DNA of 64,000 nucleotides from Pseudomonas graminis (GCF_013201545.1 NZ_CP053746.1:2383001-2447000), one strand, 5' to 3'. Counted from the first letter of the stretch, positions 20,614-30,233 are shown. Numbers and translations: made by a program. Notes: generated by a model not told the origin, from the letters alone.

Positions 20614-20842
20614 GTGTGGCGGGGCCCTGCAAACGGTGTGCTTCTGTGCAATACCATTGCTGGTTCTGGCTCAGCGCGCGATCGCGCGGGACATGCACGC
20701 CACATTGCGCGCACCGCACCATGGGCGCAGCGTCGAGTTCCGGCGTTGCGGGTTTCGGGCGTGGGGCAGGGCCTTTCACCAGGCGTTTGAAAAACCAGAT
20801 GGCCGCCACGATCAGGGCGATCCACATAATCAAGCGAATCAT
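20603..20842 (-). CDS. PP0621-like small membrane protein with Cys motif
   Basis: A 79-residue protein with an N-terminal hydrophobic helix (MIRLIMWIALIVAAIWFF), a proline-rich linker and a compact C-terminal segment with RCAQCG and WYCTEAH, which looks like a small metal-binding site. It resembles the short PP0621-type protein found upstream of pilS in pseudomonads; I recognise the family only from memory and its function is unknown. The overlap with pilS suggests cotranscription and perhaps a link to pilus regulation. Confidence 0.75.
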   Translation of the reverse strand: MIRLIMWIALIVAAIWFFKRLVKGPAPRPKPATPELDAAPMVRCAQCGVHVPRDRALSQNQQWYCTEAHRLQGPATRDR

Positions 20843-20942
20843 GTCTGTCAGCTTATGAAGTGAAGAGCGCGCAGTGTAGCCAAGCGTGTGTCGGGCGCAC
20901 AGTCATCTCCATCGTCGGATGCTGTCGGAAAACGGTCGGGCA

Positions 20943-20972
20943 TTAAAAAAGGCCCCGAAGGGCCTCTTTTAG
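20943..20972. terminator. bidirectional terminator after bamD
   Basis: GGCCC and GGGCC pair around a CGAA loop, with A6 on one side and TCTTTT on the other. On the minus strand it follows the bamD stop by about 20 bases. Confidence 0.8.
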
Positions 20973-20994
20973 CTGACGTTTGGCAGGGACTGAA

Positions 20995-22017
20995 TCAGTC
21001 AAACAGGCCAAAGGTCATGTAGCTGAAGATCGAGCGGCTTTTCGGCGTGCCGTCGTCGTCATCGTTTTTCTTCTCTTCGTCAGCCGACTGGTTCTCAGGC
21101 AGCAGGTCGGCAGGGATGGCTTCCTTGGCGTCCTGGTACTGCTTGATCACGTCCTGGTTGGCGCGGGTTTGCCCTGGCGGCAGCGGCGGACGGCTTTCGA
21201 TCAGGCCCAGCGTCGCCTTGGACAGCCACGAGCGGTTGTCGGCCTCGGCCGTGCGCGCTTCGAACTTGCCGTCTACCAGTTGCGGGTGATCCGGGTAGTT
21301 GGTTTTCAGGACTTGCAGGCTGGTGTCAGCCAGGTCGTCCAGGTGCAGACGCTGATAGGCCTCAACCATTACCGCCAGGCCGTCACCGACCGATGGGGTT
21401 TCCTGGAAGTTTTCGACAACGTAGCGACCGCGGTTGGCCGCTGCCACGTAGGCCTGACGGGTCAGGTAGTAGTCGGCAACGTGAATCTCGTACGCCGCCA
21501 ACAGGTTGCGCAGATAAATCATGCGCTGCTTGGCGTCGGGTGCGTAGCGGCTGTTCGGGTAACGGCTGGTCAGCTGAGCGAACTCGTTATACGAATCGCG
21601 AGCAGCGCCCGGGTCACGCTTGGTCTGATCCAGCGGCAGGAAGCGGGCGATGATGCCGACGTCCTGGTCGAACGAGGTCAGGCCCTTGAGGTAATAGGCG
21701 TAATCGACGTTCGGGTGTTGCGGGTGCAGACGAATGAAACGTTCGGCGGCCGACTTGGCAGCTTCCGGCTCGCCATTCTTGTAGTTGGCGTAGATCAGCT
21801 CGAGTTGCGCCTGGTCAGCGTAGCGACCGAACGGATAACGCGACTCCAGCGCCTTGAGCTTCTCGGTGGCGCTGTTATAGCTATTGTTGTCCAGATCGGC
21901 CTGCGCCTGCTGGTACAGCTCGACTTCACTGAGGTTTTCGTCGATGACTTCTTTCTTCGAAGAACAGGCAACAGTAAGTCCGAGGATGGCTATCAGCAGC
22001 AGGTGTTTCACTTGCAT
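20995..22017 (-). CDS. bamD: outer membrane assembly lipoprotein BamD
   Basis: Essential lipoprotein of the BAM complex, which inserts beta-barrel proteins in the outer membrane. The 340-residue product begins [20 protein letters not shown] with the lipidated Cys at residue 18, then five TPR-like repeats (residues about 30-250). A charged tail rich in Asp, Glu and Lys follows. The start at 22017 places the lipobox correctly; the open frame runs further to 22101. It is divergent from rluD. Confidence 0.93.
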   Translation of the reverse strand: MQVKHLLLIAILGLTVACSSKKEVIDENLSEVELYQQAQADLDNNSYNSATEKLKALESRYPFGRYADQAQLELIYANYKNGEPEAAKSAAERFIRLHPQHPNVDYAYYLKGLTSFDQDVGIIARFLPLDQTKRDPGAARDSYNEFAQLTSRYPNSRYAPDAKQRMIYLRNLLAAYEIHVADYYLTRQAYVAAANRGRYVVENFQETPSVGDGLAVMVEAYQRLHLDDLADTSLQVLKTNYPDHPQLVDGKFEARTAEADNRSWLSKATLGLIESRPPLPPGQTRANQDVIKQYQDAKEAIPADLLPENQSADEEKKNDDDDGTPKSRSIFSYMTFGLFD

Positions 22018-22168
22018 GGCGGCTTGCGTCCCTATAACGGCCTGCTGTCTTGCGCAGGACCGTCCTGTTATGATGGGCGCCCCGTGGAACCCCCGGGACA
22101 AAAGACGCCGTATTTAACCACAAGCGCACAGCCGAAACCAAAGGCCAGTGCCACCTCCTAGTTTGAGC

Positions 22169-23131
22169 ATGTCTGAGATCATAGAACTCCGCGCAGAGGT
22201 GCCGTCCGAATTGGGCGGTCAACGCCTCGACCAAGTCGCCGCCCAACTATTCGCAGAGCACTCGCGCTCGCGCCTTTCCGCCTGGATCAAAGACGGTCGC
22301 CTGACGGTGGACGGTGGCGTTTTGCGCCCGCGTGACATCGTGCATGGTGGCGCCGTTCTGCTCCTCAAAGCCGAGCAGGAAGCCCAGGGCGAGTGGATCG
22401 CGCAGGACATCGAGCTCGATATCGTCTACGAAGACGACCAGATCCTGGTCATCAACAAGCCTTCCGGCCTGGTTGTACATCCGGCAGCCGGTCACGCCGA
22501 TGGCACCCTGCTCAACGCCTTGCTGCACCACGTGCCGGACATCATCAATGTCCCGCGTGCCGGCATCGTGCATCGCCTGGACAAGGACACCACCGGTCTG
22601 ATGGTCGTCGCCAAGACCATTCAGGCGCAGACCCAGCTGGTCACTCAACTGCAGAACCGCAGCGTCAGCCGCATCTATGAGTGCATCGTTATCGGGGTGG
22701 TGACTGCCGGCGGCAAGATCAACGCACCGATCGGTCGTCATGGTCAGCAGCGTCAGCGCATGGCTGTCATGGAAGGCGGCAAGCCAGCGGTCAGCCATTA
22801 CCGGGTTCTGGAGCGTTTTCGTTCCCACACCCACGTGCGGGTCAAGCTGGAAACCGGGCGTACTCACCAGATTCGTGTGCACATGGCCCACATCAACTTC
22901 CCCCTGGTAGGCGATCCTGCCTACGGCGGTCGTTTCCGGATCCCGCCTGCGGCCAACGTGAACATGGTCGAATCGTTGAAACATTTCCCGCGTCAGGCGC
23001 TGCATGCGCGTTTCCTTGAACTGGATCATCCGACGACCGGTAAGCGCATGAGCTGGGAATCGCCGTTGCCGGACGACTTTGTCTGGCTGCTGACCCTGCT
23101 CAAGCAAGACCGTGAAGCCTTCATCGGATGA
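22169..23131 (+). CDS. rluD: 23S rRNA pseudouridine synthase RluD
   Basis: Makes pseudouridines in helix 69 of 23S rRNA. The 320-residue product has an N-terminal S4 RNA-binding domain (about 20-80) and a catalytic domain with HRLDKDTTGLMVVAK, in which the Asp is the catalytic residue, plus GRTHQIRVHM. The divergent bamD-rluD pair is conserved in Pseudomonas. The stop overlaps pgeF by 4 bases. Confidence 0.94.
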   Translation: MSEIIELRAEVPSELGGQRLDQVAAQLFAEHSRSRLSAWIKDGRLTVDGGVLRPRDIVHGGAVLLLKAEQEAQGEWIAQDIELDIVYEDDQILVINKPSGLVVHPAAGHADGTLLNALLHHVPDIINVPRAGIVHRLDKDTTGLMVVAKTIQAQTQLVTQLQNRSVSRIYECIVIGVVTAGGKINAPIGRHGQQRQRMAVMEGGKPAVSHYRVLERFRSHTHVRVKLETGRTHQIRVHMAHINFPLVGDPAYGGRFRIPPAANVNMVESLKHFPRQALHARFLELDHPTTGKRMSWESPLPDDFVWLLTLLKQDREAFIG

Positions 23132-23868
23132 CTGAGGGCGTGACGAACTGGCTGATTCCCGACTGGCCTGCGCCGGCGGGTGTCAAAGCGTGCGTCACGA
23201 CGCGATCGGGCGGAGTCAGCGCGGCGCCGTTCGACAGCTTCAATCTGGGCGATCACGTTGACGACGATCCAGCAGCCGTTGCGCACAACCGTTCCTCACT
23301 GACCTCGCGCCTGCGCATTCAGCCTGCATGGCTGAAGCAGGTTCATGGCACCGACGTCGTCGAGGCCACGCCCGCAGAAGTGCCTGTGGCTGACGCCGGC
23401 TGGAGTCAAACCCCGGGCGTGGCCTGCACCATCATGACGGCCGATTGCCTGCCCGCACTGTTCTGCAATAAAACGGGCACTCAGGTTGCCGCTGCCCATG
23501 CGGGCTGGCGCGGTCTGGCGGCGGGTGTGCTTGAGGCGACGGTGGACAGTTTTGCCGATGCGCCCTCCGACATCCTTGTCTGGCTCGGCCCTGCCATTGG
23601 GCCCCAGGCATTTGAAGTGGGTACCGAGGTGCGAGAGGCCTTCATGGCGACGCACCCAGAGACAGCCGATGCATTCGTGTCGGGCGCCAACGACGGCAAG
23701 TTCATGGCTGACATCTACCAATTGGCGCGTCTGCGTCTCGCCGCTCATGGCGTCACAGCGGTGTATGGCGGCGGTCTCTCGACCTACGACGATGAGCGAT
23801 TCTTCTCTTATCGCCGTGGCGCGCGCACCGGACGGTTCGCGTCTCTCATCTGGATAGAAGCCCGGTAG
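23128..23868 (+). CDS. pgeF: peptidoglycan editing factor PgeF (YfiH/DUF152)
   Basis: Multicopper-oxidase-fold laccase-domain protein; PgeF removes wrongly incorporated L-Ser from peptidoglycan precursors. The 246-residue product shows QVHGTDV, the TADCLPALF block and AAAHAGWRGLAAGV, which carry the conserved Cys/His metal ligands, and ends with GRFASLIWI. Start codon overlaps the rluD stop (ATGA). Confidence 0.9.
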   Translation: MTEGVTNWLIPDWPAPAGVKACVTTRSGGVSAAPFDSFNLGDHVDDDPAAVAHNRSSLTSRLRIQPAWLKQVHGTDVVEATPAEVPVADAGWSQTPGVACTIMTADCLPALFCNKTGTQVAAAHAGWRGLAAGVLEATVDSFADAPSDILVWLGPAIGPQAFEVGTEVREAFMATHPETADAFVSGANDGKFMADIYQLARLRLAAHGVTAVYGGGLSTYDDERFFSYRRGARTGRFASLIWIEAR

Positions 23869-23946
23869 CCTTTGCCACGCTGCCGCACTCATTCATCCCG
23901 AAACCCTGCCTTCAAGCTAATGTTGATCCATGTCAACCCGTCGGCG

Positions 23947-23975
23947 CTTGAATCCTGCCTAATCGGCCGCATGTA
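23947..23975 (+). promoter_or_regulatory. sigma-32 heat-shock promoter of clpB
   Basis: CTTGAA (23947-23952), a 14-base spacer and CCGCATGTA (23967-23975) match the sigma-32 consensus CTTGAA-N13..15-CCCCATNTA with one mismatch. It lies about 70 bases before the clpB start, and clpB is a classical heat-shock gene. Confidence 0.8.
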
Positions 23976-24047
23976 AAGAACCATCTGGCAGGTTTTCTTT
24001 ATTAGGTGTGTTCATTACTCCGGCCTGCCCATTTAGGAAGGTGACCC

Positions 24048-26612
24048 ATGCGTATTGACCGTTTAACCAGCAAGTTACAACTCGCTCTATCAGATTCTCA
24101 ATCACTGGCGGTGGGTTTGGACCATCCGGCCATCGAGCCTGCGCATCTGATGCAGGCATTGCTTGAACAGCAGGGCGGTTCGATCAAGCCTTTGCTGCTG
24201 CAAGTGGGCTTTGACGTCAACAGCCTGCGCACTGCGTTGAGCAAAGAGCTCGATCAACTGCCGAAAATCCAGAACCCGACTGGCGACGTGAACATGTCCC
24301 AGGACTTGGCGCGCCTGTTGAACCAGGCTGATCGACTGGCTCAGCAAAAAGGCGATCAGTTCATTTCCAGTGAATTGGTGTTGCTCGCCGCCATGGACGA
24401 GAACAGCAAACTCGGCAAGCTGCTGCTCGGTCAGGGCGTCAGCAAGAAAGCCCTGGAAAACGCCATCAGCAACCTGCGTGGCGGCGATGCTGTCAACGAC
24501 CCAAACGCGGAAGAATCCCGTCAGGCGCTGGACAAGTACACCGTTGACCTGACCAAGCGCGCCGAGGAAGGAAAGCTCGATCCGGTGATTGGCCGCGACG
24601 ACGAAATCCGTCGGACCATCCAGGTGCTGCAACGCCGGACCAAGAACAATCCGGTGCTGATCGGTGAACCTGGCGTGGGTAAAACCGCCATCGCCGAAGG
24701 CCTTGCCCAACGCATCATCAACGGTGAAGTGCCAGACGGCCTCCGCGGAAAGCGTCTGCTGTCGCTGGACATGGGTGCGCTGATCGCAGGTGCCAAGTTC
24801 CGTGGCGAGTTCGAAGAGCGCCTGAAAGGGCTGCTCAATGAACTGTCGAAGCAGGAAGGGCAGATCATTCTGTTCATCGACGAGCTGCACACCATGGTCG
24901 GTGCCGGCAAGGCCGAGGGCTCAATGGACGCCGGCAACATGCTCAAGCCGGCGCTGGCCCGTGGTGAGCTGCATTGCGTGGGCGCCACGACGCTCAACGA
25001 GTACCGCCAATATATAGAGAAGGACGCCGCTCTCGAGCGTCGCTTCCAGAAAGTGCTGGTGGACGAGCCGAGCGAAGAAGACACCATCGCCATCCTGCGC
25101 GGCTTGAAAGAGCGCTATGAAGTTCACCACAAGGTGGCGATCACCGACGGCGCGATCATCGCGGCGGCCAAGCTCAGCCATCGCTACATCACCGATCGGC
25201 AACTGCCGGACAAAGCCATCGACTTGATCGACGAAGCGGCCAGCCGCATTCGTATGGAGATCGACTCCAAGCCGGAAGTGCTCGACCGCCTTGAACGTCG
25301 CCTGATCCAGCTAAAAGTAGAGGCGCAGGCGCTGAAGAAGGAAGACGACGAGGCCGCGATCAAGCGCCTGGAAAAACTTCAGGAGGAGATTCAGCGCCTT
25401 GAGCGGGAGTACGCCGACCTCGAAGAAATCTGGACCTCCGAAAAAGCGGAAGTGACCGGTTCTGCGCAGATTCAGCAAAAGATCGAGCAGTCCCGTCAGG
25501 AACTGGAAGCGGCACGGCGTAAGGGCGACCTGAACCGCATGGCCGAATTGCAGTACGGCGTGATTCCTGATCTGGAGCGCAGCCTGCAGATGGTCGACCA
25601 GCACGGCAAGCCGGAAAACCAGTTGCTGCGCAGCAAGGTGACCGAGGAAGAGATTGCCGAAGTCGTGTCCAAGTGGACCGGTATTCCTGTCTCGAAGATG
25701 CTCGAAGGCGAGCGCGACAAGCTGCTGAAAATGGAAGAGCTGTTGCACCAGCGCGTGATCGGCCAGAACGAAGCGGTTGTCGCGGTGGCCAACGCTGTTC
25801 GACGGTCGCGTGCCGGGCTGTCGGACCCAAACCGTCCTAGCGGCTCGTTCATGTTCCTCGGCCCGACCGGTGTGGGTAAGACCGAGCTGTGCAAGGCGCT
25901 GGCGGAATTCCTGTTCGACACCGAAGAAGCGATGGTGCGGATCGACATGTCCGAGTTCATGGAGAAACATTCCGTGGCGCGGCTGATCGGCGCGCCACCT
26001 GGCTATGTCGGTTACGAAGAGGGTGGCTATCTGACCGAAGCGGTGCGGCGCAAGCCTTACTCGGTCATCCTGCTGGACGAAGTCGAGAAGGCACACCCGG
26101 ACGTGTTTAACGTCCTGCTGCAAGTGCTCGAAGACGGGCGTCTGACCGACAGTCACGGGCGTACGGTGGATTTCCGTAATACCGTCATCGTCATGACCTC
26201 CAACCTGGGCTCGGCTCGTATTCAGGAGCTGGTGGGCGATCGTGAAGGGCAGCGCGCGGCAGTCATGGATGCGCTCACCACGCACTTCCGTCCGGAGTTC
26301 ATCAATCGGGTCGACGAAGTGGTGATCTTTGAACCGCTGGCCCGCGATCAGATTGCAGGCATCACCGAGATCCAGCTGGGTCGTCTGCGCCAGCGTCTGG
26401 CGGAGCGCGATCTGCGGCTGGAGCTGTCCACCGAGGCGATGGACAAGCTGATCGCCGTCGGCTACGACCCTGTCTACGGCGCGCGGCCGCTTAAACGAGC
26501 GATCCAGCGCTGGATCGAAAACCCGCTGGCTCAGTTGATCCTGTCGGGTGGCTTCATGCCTGGCACCAGCATCAGAGGCACAGTGCAGGACGACGAGATC
26601 GTCTTCGGCTGA
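24048..26612 (+). CDS. clpB: disaggregase chaperone ClpB
   Basis: Hexameric AAA+ chaperone that pulls proteins out of aggregates together with DnaK. The 854-residue product has the Clp N domain (1-150), two nucleotide-binding domains with Walker A GEPGVGKT (206-213) and GPTGVGKT (605-612), and the long coiled-coil middle domain (about 400-520). No ClpP-docking loop was seen, as expected for ClpB. A GGAAGG site precedes the ATG. Confidence 0.97.
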   Translation: MRIDRLTSKLQLALSDSQSLAVGLDHPAIEPAHLMQALLEQQGGSIKPLLLQVGFDVNSLRTALSKELDQLPKIQNPTGDVNMSQDLARLLNQADRLAQQKGDQFISSELVLLAAMDENSKLGKLLLGQGVSKKALENAISNLRGGDAVNDPNAEESRQALDKYTVDLTKRAEEGKLDPVIGRDDEIRRTIQVLQRRTKNNPVLIGEPGVGKTAIAEGLAQRIINGEVPDGLRGKRLLSLDMGALIAGAKFRGEFEERLKGLLNELSKQEGQIILFIDELHTMVGAGKAEGSMDAGNMLKPALARGELHCVGATTLNEYRQYIEKDAALERRFQKVLVDEPSEEDTIAILRGLKERYEVHHKVAITDGAIIAAAKLSHRYITDRQLPDKAIDLIDEAASRIRMEIDSKPEVLDRLERRLIQLKVEAQALKKEDDEAAIKRLEKLQEEIQRLEREYADLEEIWTSEKAEVTGSAQIQQKIEQSRQELEAARRKGDLNRMAELQYGVIPDLERSLQMVDQHGKPENQLLRSKVTEEEIAEVVSKWTGIPVSKMLEGERDKLLKMEELLHQRVIGQNEAVVAVANAVRRSRAGLSDPNRPSGSFMFLGPTGVGKTELCKALAEFLFDTEEAMVRIDMSEFMEKHSVARLIGAPPGYVGYEEGGYLTEAVRRKPYSVILLDEVEKAHPDVFNVLLQVLEDGRLTDSHGRTVDFRNTVIVMTSNLGSARIQELVGDREGQRAAVMDALTTHFRPEFINRVDEVVIFEPLARDQIAGITEIQLGRLRQRLAERDLRLELSTEAMDKLIAVGYDPVYGARPLKRAIQRWIENPLAQLILSGGFMPGTSIRGTVQDDEIVFG

Positions 26613-26636
26613 TCCGCACCTCTATATAGAGGCGCA

Positions 26637-26666
26637 AAAGGGCTCTCCAGGCGGGAGCCCTTTTTT
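26637..26666 (+). terminator. intrinsic terminator of clpB
   Basis: GGGCTC and GAGCCC pair around an 9-base loop and are followed by TTTTTT, 25 bases after the clpB stop. Confidence 0.85.
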
Positions 26667-26765
26667 ATGCGCGGTGATTTATTCACTGAACCGCAGGATT
26701 TTCGGGGGCTAAAGGGCGATCCGCAAAAAATTCGCAAATCATTGTCTTGAAAGCAATTTAGAGGG

Positions 26766-26793
26766 TTGACAGGTGTTTCTGGAAATGTAGAAT
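26766..26793 (+). promoter_or_regulatory. promoter of the tRNA cluster
   Basis: TTGACA (26766-26771), a 16-base spacer and TAGAAT (26788-26793), followed at once by a GCGCGCC discriminator. Strong -35 plus GC-rich discriminator is the usual form of stringently controlled stable-RNA promoters. The first tRNA begins about 170 bases downstream. The rest of the 26667-26962 gap shows nothing else recognisable. Confidence 0.65.
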
Positions 26794-26962
26794 AGCGCGC
26801 CTCAGAGACGTGAACGCAGCGATGCAAACAGGTCGAAGAGGCTGAAAATGCGGTAGGTTCAGTGAGGTGAATGCCGGATTCATCTGGTGATGATTTACTG
26901 AATTTGTTGTGTTGAAGCGCGTCAAACGCTGCATCTGAAATTGATAGATTTGAAAAGATCGT

Positions 26963-27038
26963 TCCGTGATAGCTCAGTCGGTAGAGCAAATGACTGTTAA
27001 TCATTGGGTCCCAGGTTCGAGTCCTGGTCACGGAGCCA
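26963..27038 (+). tRNA. tRNA-Asn (GTT)
   Basis: A 76-base cloverleaf with acceptor arms TCCGTGA and TCACGGA, anticodon GTT in ACTGTTAAT, T-loop GGTTCGAGTCC and encoded CCA. First of four tRNAs in one cluster. Confidence 0.95.
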
Positions 27039-27058
27039 ATTTCAAGAGGTAGTACCGT

Positions 27059-27135
27059 CGGGGTATAGCGCAGTCCGGTAGCGCGCCTGCTTTGGGAGCA
27101 GGATGTCAGGAGTTCGAATCCCCTTACCCCGACCA
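27059..27135 (+). tRNA. tRNA-Pro (TGG), copy 1
   Basis: A 77-base cloverleaf with acceptor arms CGGGGTA and TACCCCG, anticodon loop TTTGGGA giving TGG, and encoded CCA. An identical copy lies at 27311-27387. Confidence 0.95.
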
Positions 27136-27141
27136 TTATTT

Positions 27142-27217
27142 GGGTCGTTAGCTCAGTTGGTAGAGCAGTTGGCTTTTAACCAATTGGTCGTAGGTTCGAA
27201 TCCCACACGACCCACCA
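27142..27217 (+). tRNA. tRNA-Lys (TTT)
   Basis: A 76-base cloverleaf with acceptor arms GGGTCGT and ACGACCC, anticodon TTT in GGCTTTTAACC, and encoded CCA. It begins 6 bases after the first tRNA-Pro. Confidence 0.95.
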
Positions 27218-27253
27218 TTTTTGACCTGGCTTCATCGGGTTGGATCTTAGGGA

Positions 27254-27272
27254 GTGACGCCATCCGCGTCAC
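27254..27272 (+). other. hairpin between tRNA-Lys and second tRNA-Pro
   Basis: GTGACGC and GCGTCAC pair perfectly around a 5-base loop in the 93-base spacer. No T tract follows, so it is more likely an RNA-processing signal than a terminator. Confidence 0.4.
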
Positions 27273-27310
27273 CCGCTCTGGAAATACCTTAGGGTGTTTT
27301 CATGTTTCAC

Positions 27311-27387
27311 CGGGGTATAGCGCAGTCCGGTAGCGCGCCTGCTTTGGGAGCAGGATGTCAGGAGTTCGAATCCCCTTACCCCGACCA
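27311..27387 (+). tRNA. tRNA-Pro (TGG), copy 2
   Basis: Identical over all 77 bases to the tRNA-Pro at 27059-27135, including CCA. The two copies form a 252-base-period direct repeat around tRNA-Lys. Confidence 0.95.
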
Positions 27388-27449
27388 TTTTCGCCCCAGC
27401 TGTATCCGGGCAGAAAATACCGCTTAAGCGCCACTCGCGCTGAAGCTAC

Positions 27450-27478
27450 AAAAAAGCGTCCTTAGGGACGCTTTTTTC
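27450..27478. terminator. bidirectional terminator, tRNA cluster and pstS
   Basis: AAAAAAGCGTCC, a TTAG loop and GGACGCTTTTTT form a symmetric hairpin between the tRNA cluster (plus strand) and the convergent pstS gene, whose stop is 12 bases away. Confidence 0.88.
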
Positions 27479-27489
27479 GTTTCCGGCAT

Positions 27490-28524
27490 TCACTGAGCCT
27501 TGGGCGGGTTAGCCCAGTAAGTCTCGATCTGATTTTTCAGGTCATCAGGGATCGGTGCGAAATCCAGCGAGCGAGCGTGTTCCTGACCGCTTTCCAGCGT
27601 CCAGCGAAAGAAATCCTGAACGGTCTTCTGACGATCAGCATCTTTGGGCTGCTTGTACATCACGATGAACGTCGCGGCCGTAATCGGGTAAGCGTTTTCC
27701 CCCGGCGCGTCGAGCATCGACAGATCAAAATCCTTGGCATTCTTCCAGTCTGCCGTCGCGGCTGCCGCTTGAAAGCTCTCGGTGCTCGGCGTCACGAATG
27801 CGCCCGCAGCGTTCTGCAACAGCCCGTAATTCAACTTCTGCTGTTTGACGTAGGCGTACTCGACGTAACCGATCGAGTTCGGCACCTGCTTCACGTACGT
27901 CGCCACGCCCTCGCTGCCTTTGCTGCCCATTCCCACCGGCCACTTGATCGACGACCCTGCGCCGAGCTGACTCTTCCATTGCGGGCTGACCTTCGCCAGA
28001 TAACTGACCCAGTTGAACGTGGTGCCAGAATCATCAGAGCGATAGGCGACGCTGATATTCGCGTCAGGCAGCTTCACGCCCGGGTTCAGAGCAGTGAGTG
28101 CCGGGTCATTCCATTTGTTGATTTTGCCGAGATAGATGGCCGCCAGCACTGGCCCGGTGAATTTCAGCGTGCCCGGTTTGACCGAGGCGACGTTGATGAC
28201 CGGGACGATGCCGCCAATCACCGAGGGAAACTGCTGCAGGCCAAAGGATTCCAGGTCTGCCGAACTCATCGGCCGGTCAGTCGCGCCGAAATCCACGGCG
28301 CCTTCCTTGATCAGCGCAATGCCTGCGCCGGAGCCTATGTACTGATAATTAACCTTGATCCGGGTCTTCTGGTTGTAGTCGGTGGCCCACTTGTACAGCA
28401 CCGGATAGATAAACGTGGAGCCGGCGCCGGTGACTTCGGACGCTGCACCTGCCGTGGCGGCCATGGAAAGATTAAGCGCGATGCCAAGGCCTGCGGCCAG
28501 CATCAGACGGGAGAGCTGCAACAT
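27490..28524 (-). CDS. pstS: phosphate ABC transporter substrate-binding protein PstS
   Basis: Periplasmic phosphate-binding protein of the Pst uptake system. The 344-residue product has a signal peptide ending near AGA-AS and the PstS blocks GAGSTFIYPVLYKWA, IGSGAGI, DFGATDRPM and SDDSGTT, which make the phosphate-binding cleft. ATG at 28524 is chosen because AGGAAG lies 6 bases upstream. No pstCAB or phoU genes are beside it, so it is a solitary copy that must work with a permease encoded elsewhere or act alone. Confidence 0.9.
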   Translation of the reverse strand: MLQLSRLMLAAGLGIALNLSMAATAGAASEVTGAGSTFIYPVLYKWATDYNQKTRIKVNYQYIGSGAGIALIKEGAVDFGATDRPMSSADLESFGLQQFPSVIGGIVPVINVASVKPGTLKFTGPVLAAIYLGKINKWNDPALTALNPGVKLPDANISVAYRSDDSGTTFNWVSYLAKVSPQWKSQLGAGSSIKWPVGMGSKGSEGVATYVKQVPNSIGYVEYAYVKQQKLNYGLLQNAAGAFVTPSTESFQAAAATADWKNAKDFDLSMLDAPGENAYPITAATFIVMYKQPKDADRQKTVQDFFRWTLESGQEHARSLDFAPIPDDLKNQIETYWANPPKAQ

Positions 28525-28596
28525 GGATGACTTCCTGTGATCGAGCGACATCGGGGTGAGATGCGTTGATGGGATCACAGCAAACAGCACGTTTTT

Positions 28597-28613
28597 ATGA
28601 CAAGGCATGACAG
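28597..28613 (-). promoter_or_regulatory. candidate Pho box upstream of pstS
   Basis: On the minus strand, CTGTCAT is followed after 3 bases by TTGTCAT, about 75 bases before the pstS ATG. PhoB sites are CTGTCAT direct repeats with a 4-base spacer, so the spacing is one base short of consensus. Pho control fits the gene but is an inference. Confidence 0.45.
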
Positions 28614-28733
28614 ATTTCTTCACCGGCAGCCGGATCAATCGCGACGGCCAGGTCGTTTATTTACGCGGCGCTCCGGTGCGGATTCATGAGGCCCGGTATA
28701 GACTTCAGGCAGTCTTTTCAGGATCGGCCGTTT

Positions 28734-30134
28734 ATGAAGTCGCCAACTCCTTCATTCGAGCAACAGCGACTTGAAGCGCTGCATCTTCTCGAAGTACTCG
28801 ACACACCCCCCGAGGTTGAGCTGGACCGGATCACCCGTCTAGTGGCGCAAGTGCTGAACGTGCCGATTGCCCTGATATCGCTGGTGGATCAGGACCGTCA
28901 GTGGTTCAAGTCCCGAGTGGGGCTTGAAGCGGTGGAGCTTCCGCGGGAACTCGCGTTTTGCGCGCACGCCATCCTTGAAGCCGCCGAGCTTGTGGTGCCC
29001 GATGCCCTCGAGGACGCGCGGTTCTGCGACAACCAGCTGGTCACCGGCGATCCCCATGTCCGCTTTTATGCCGGCGTGCCCATCCGCACCAGCCAGGGCT
29101 TTGCCGTGGGCACGCTTTGCGCCATTGACGCGCGGCCCAGAATCCTCACCCCGGACGAGTTGTCCATCCTCCACGACCTGGCCGAGATCGTCAGCCGCGA
29201 AATGCAGCTGCGGGAAAACCTGATGCTGACGCGGATTCAGAAGAATCGCTCCGAGGCCTTGTTCGAAGCCAGCGAGGCGGGGTATCGCTCAATGTTCGAG
29301 CTGGCCTCTGTAGGCATTGCGCTGGTGGCGCCCGACGGTGGCTGGATCAGCGTCAATGCTGCGCTGTGCGATGTCCTTGGCTACGCGCCCGATGAGCTCA
29401 AGCACCTGACGTTTCAGGACATCACCCACGCTGAGGACCTGGACAATGACCTTGAGATGCTGCATCAGCTGAGTGTCGGTGAAATCAACAGCTACCAGAT
29501 GGAGAAGCGTTACCTGCGCAAAGATGGCAGAGCGGTTTGGGTCAATCTGAGCGTCACGAAGAAGCTGTCCGAAGCAGGAGAGCTGGAATATTTCATTTCG
29601 ATCATCCAGAACATTCAGGCGCGCAAGGAGCTAGAGCAGGAGGCCCGACATGACTCCCTGACCGGTCTGCACAATCGCCGCGCGCTGGACTCCCTGTTGC
29701 CCATCGCTCAGGCGCGGGCGGATCGCTCCAGGCTACAGATGGCGCTGATGTTCATTGACCTGGATGGATTCAAAGGCATCAACGACAGTTACGGACACGA
29801 TGCCGGTGATGATCTGCTGCGCGCTATCGCCACGCGTTTGCAGAGCTGCATCCGCAGGACTGACAGCCTGGTTCGACTGGCCGGTGATGAATTCATTGTG
29901 ATTCTGGAGGGCATCACGCCGGGGGTGGAAGAAGCCCGTGAAGTGGCTCAGAAACTCCTCACGGCGATTGCTCAGCCCCTCACGATCAAGGGCGATGTCA
30001 TTCGCAGCAACGCCAGCATCGGCTTCTCCATGTATGAACCCGGCTCGGGCAAGGCCCCTGACGAACTGATGCGCGAAGCCGACCGCTGGATGTACAAGGC
30101 CAAGCATCTGGGCAAAGGGCGGGTGATGCCGTAA
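28734..30134 (+). CDS. GAF-PAS-GGDEF diguanylate cyclase
   Basis: Predicted soluble cyclic-di-GMP synthase of 466 residues. An N-terminal GAF domain (about 25-160; LVDQDRQWFKS, FYAGVPI, GTLCAID) is followed by a PAS domain (about 185-300) and a GGDEF domain (about 305-466). The active-site motif reads AGDEF, a variant compatible with activity, and the RxxD product-inhibition site (RRTD) lies 5 residues before it. No transmembrane segment. The ATG at 28734 is preferred; an upstream start at 28686 is possible. The signal sensed is unknown. Confidence 0.88.
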   Translation: MKSPTPSFEQQRLEALHLLEVLDTPPEVELDRITRLVAQVLNVPIALISLVDQDRQWFKSRVGLEAVELPRELAFCAHAILEAAELVVPDALEDARFCDNQLVTGDPHVRFYAGVPIRTSQGFAVGTLCAIDARPRILTPDELSILHDLAEIVSREMQLRENLMLTRIQKNRSEALFEASEAGYRSMFELASVGIALVAPDGGWISVNAALCDVLGYAPDELKHLTFQDITHAEDLDNDLEMLHQLSVGEINSYQMEKRYLRKDGRAVWVNLSVTKKLSEAGELEYFISIIQNIQARKELEQEARHDSLTGLHNRRALDSLLPIAQARADRSRLQMALMFIDLDGFKGINDSYGHDAGDDLLRAIATRLQSCIRRTDSLVRLAGDEFIVILEGITPGVEEAREVAQKLLTAIAQPLTIKGDVIRSNASIGFSMYEPGSGKAPDELMREADRWMYKAKHLGKGRVMP

Positions 30135-30194
30135 CGGGCGCGCATTCTCGCGCCCGCCCGGAAAGGCAGGTGTCTGGAATGCGGGAGGGATGAG

Positions 30195-30223
30195 GCCCGC
30201 CGCATTGGCGCGGCGGGCCTGCA
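30195..30223 (-). terminator. GC-rich hairpin after ndh
   Basis: GGCCCGCCGC pairs with GCGGCGGGCC (10 base pairs) 12 bases beyond the ndh stop. There is no clear T tract. A second GC-rich hairpin at about 30136-30157 follows the GGDEF gene on the other strand. Confidence 0.4.
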
Positions 30224-30233
30224 AGGCTGAGCC

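Noticed and set aside
20980..22161. Plus-strand open frame (393 codons) opposite bamD
   Set aside because: Antisense to a well-supported essential gene and without family similarity.
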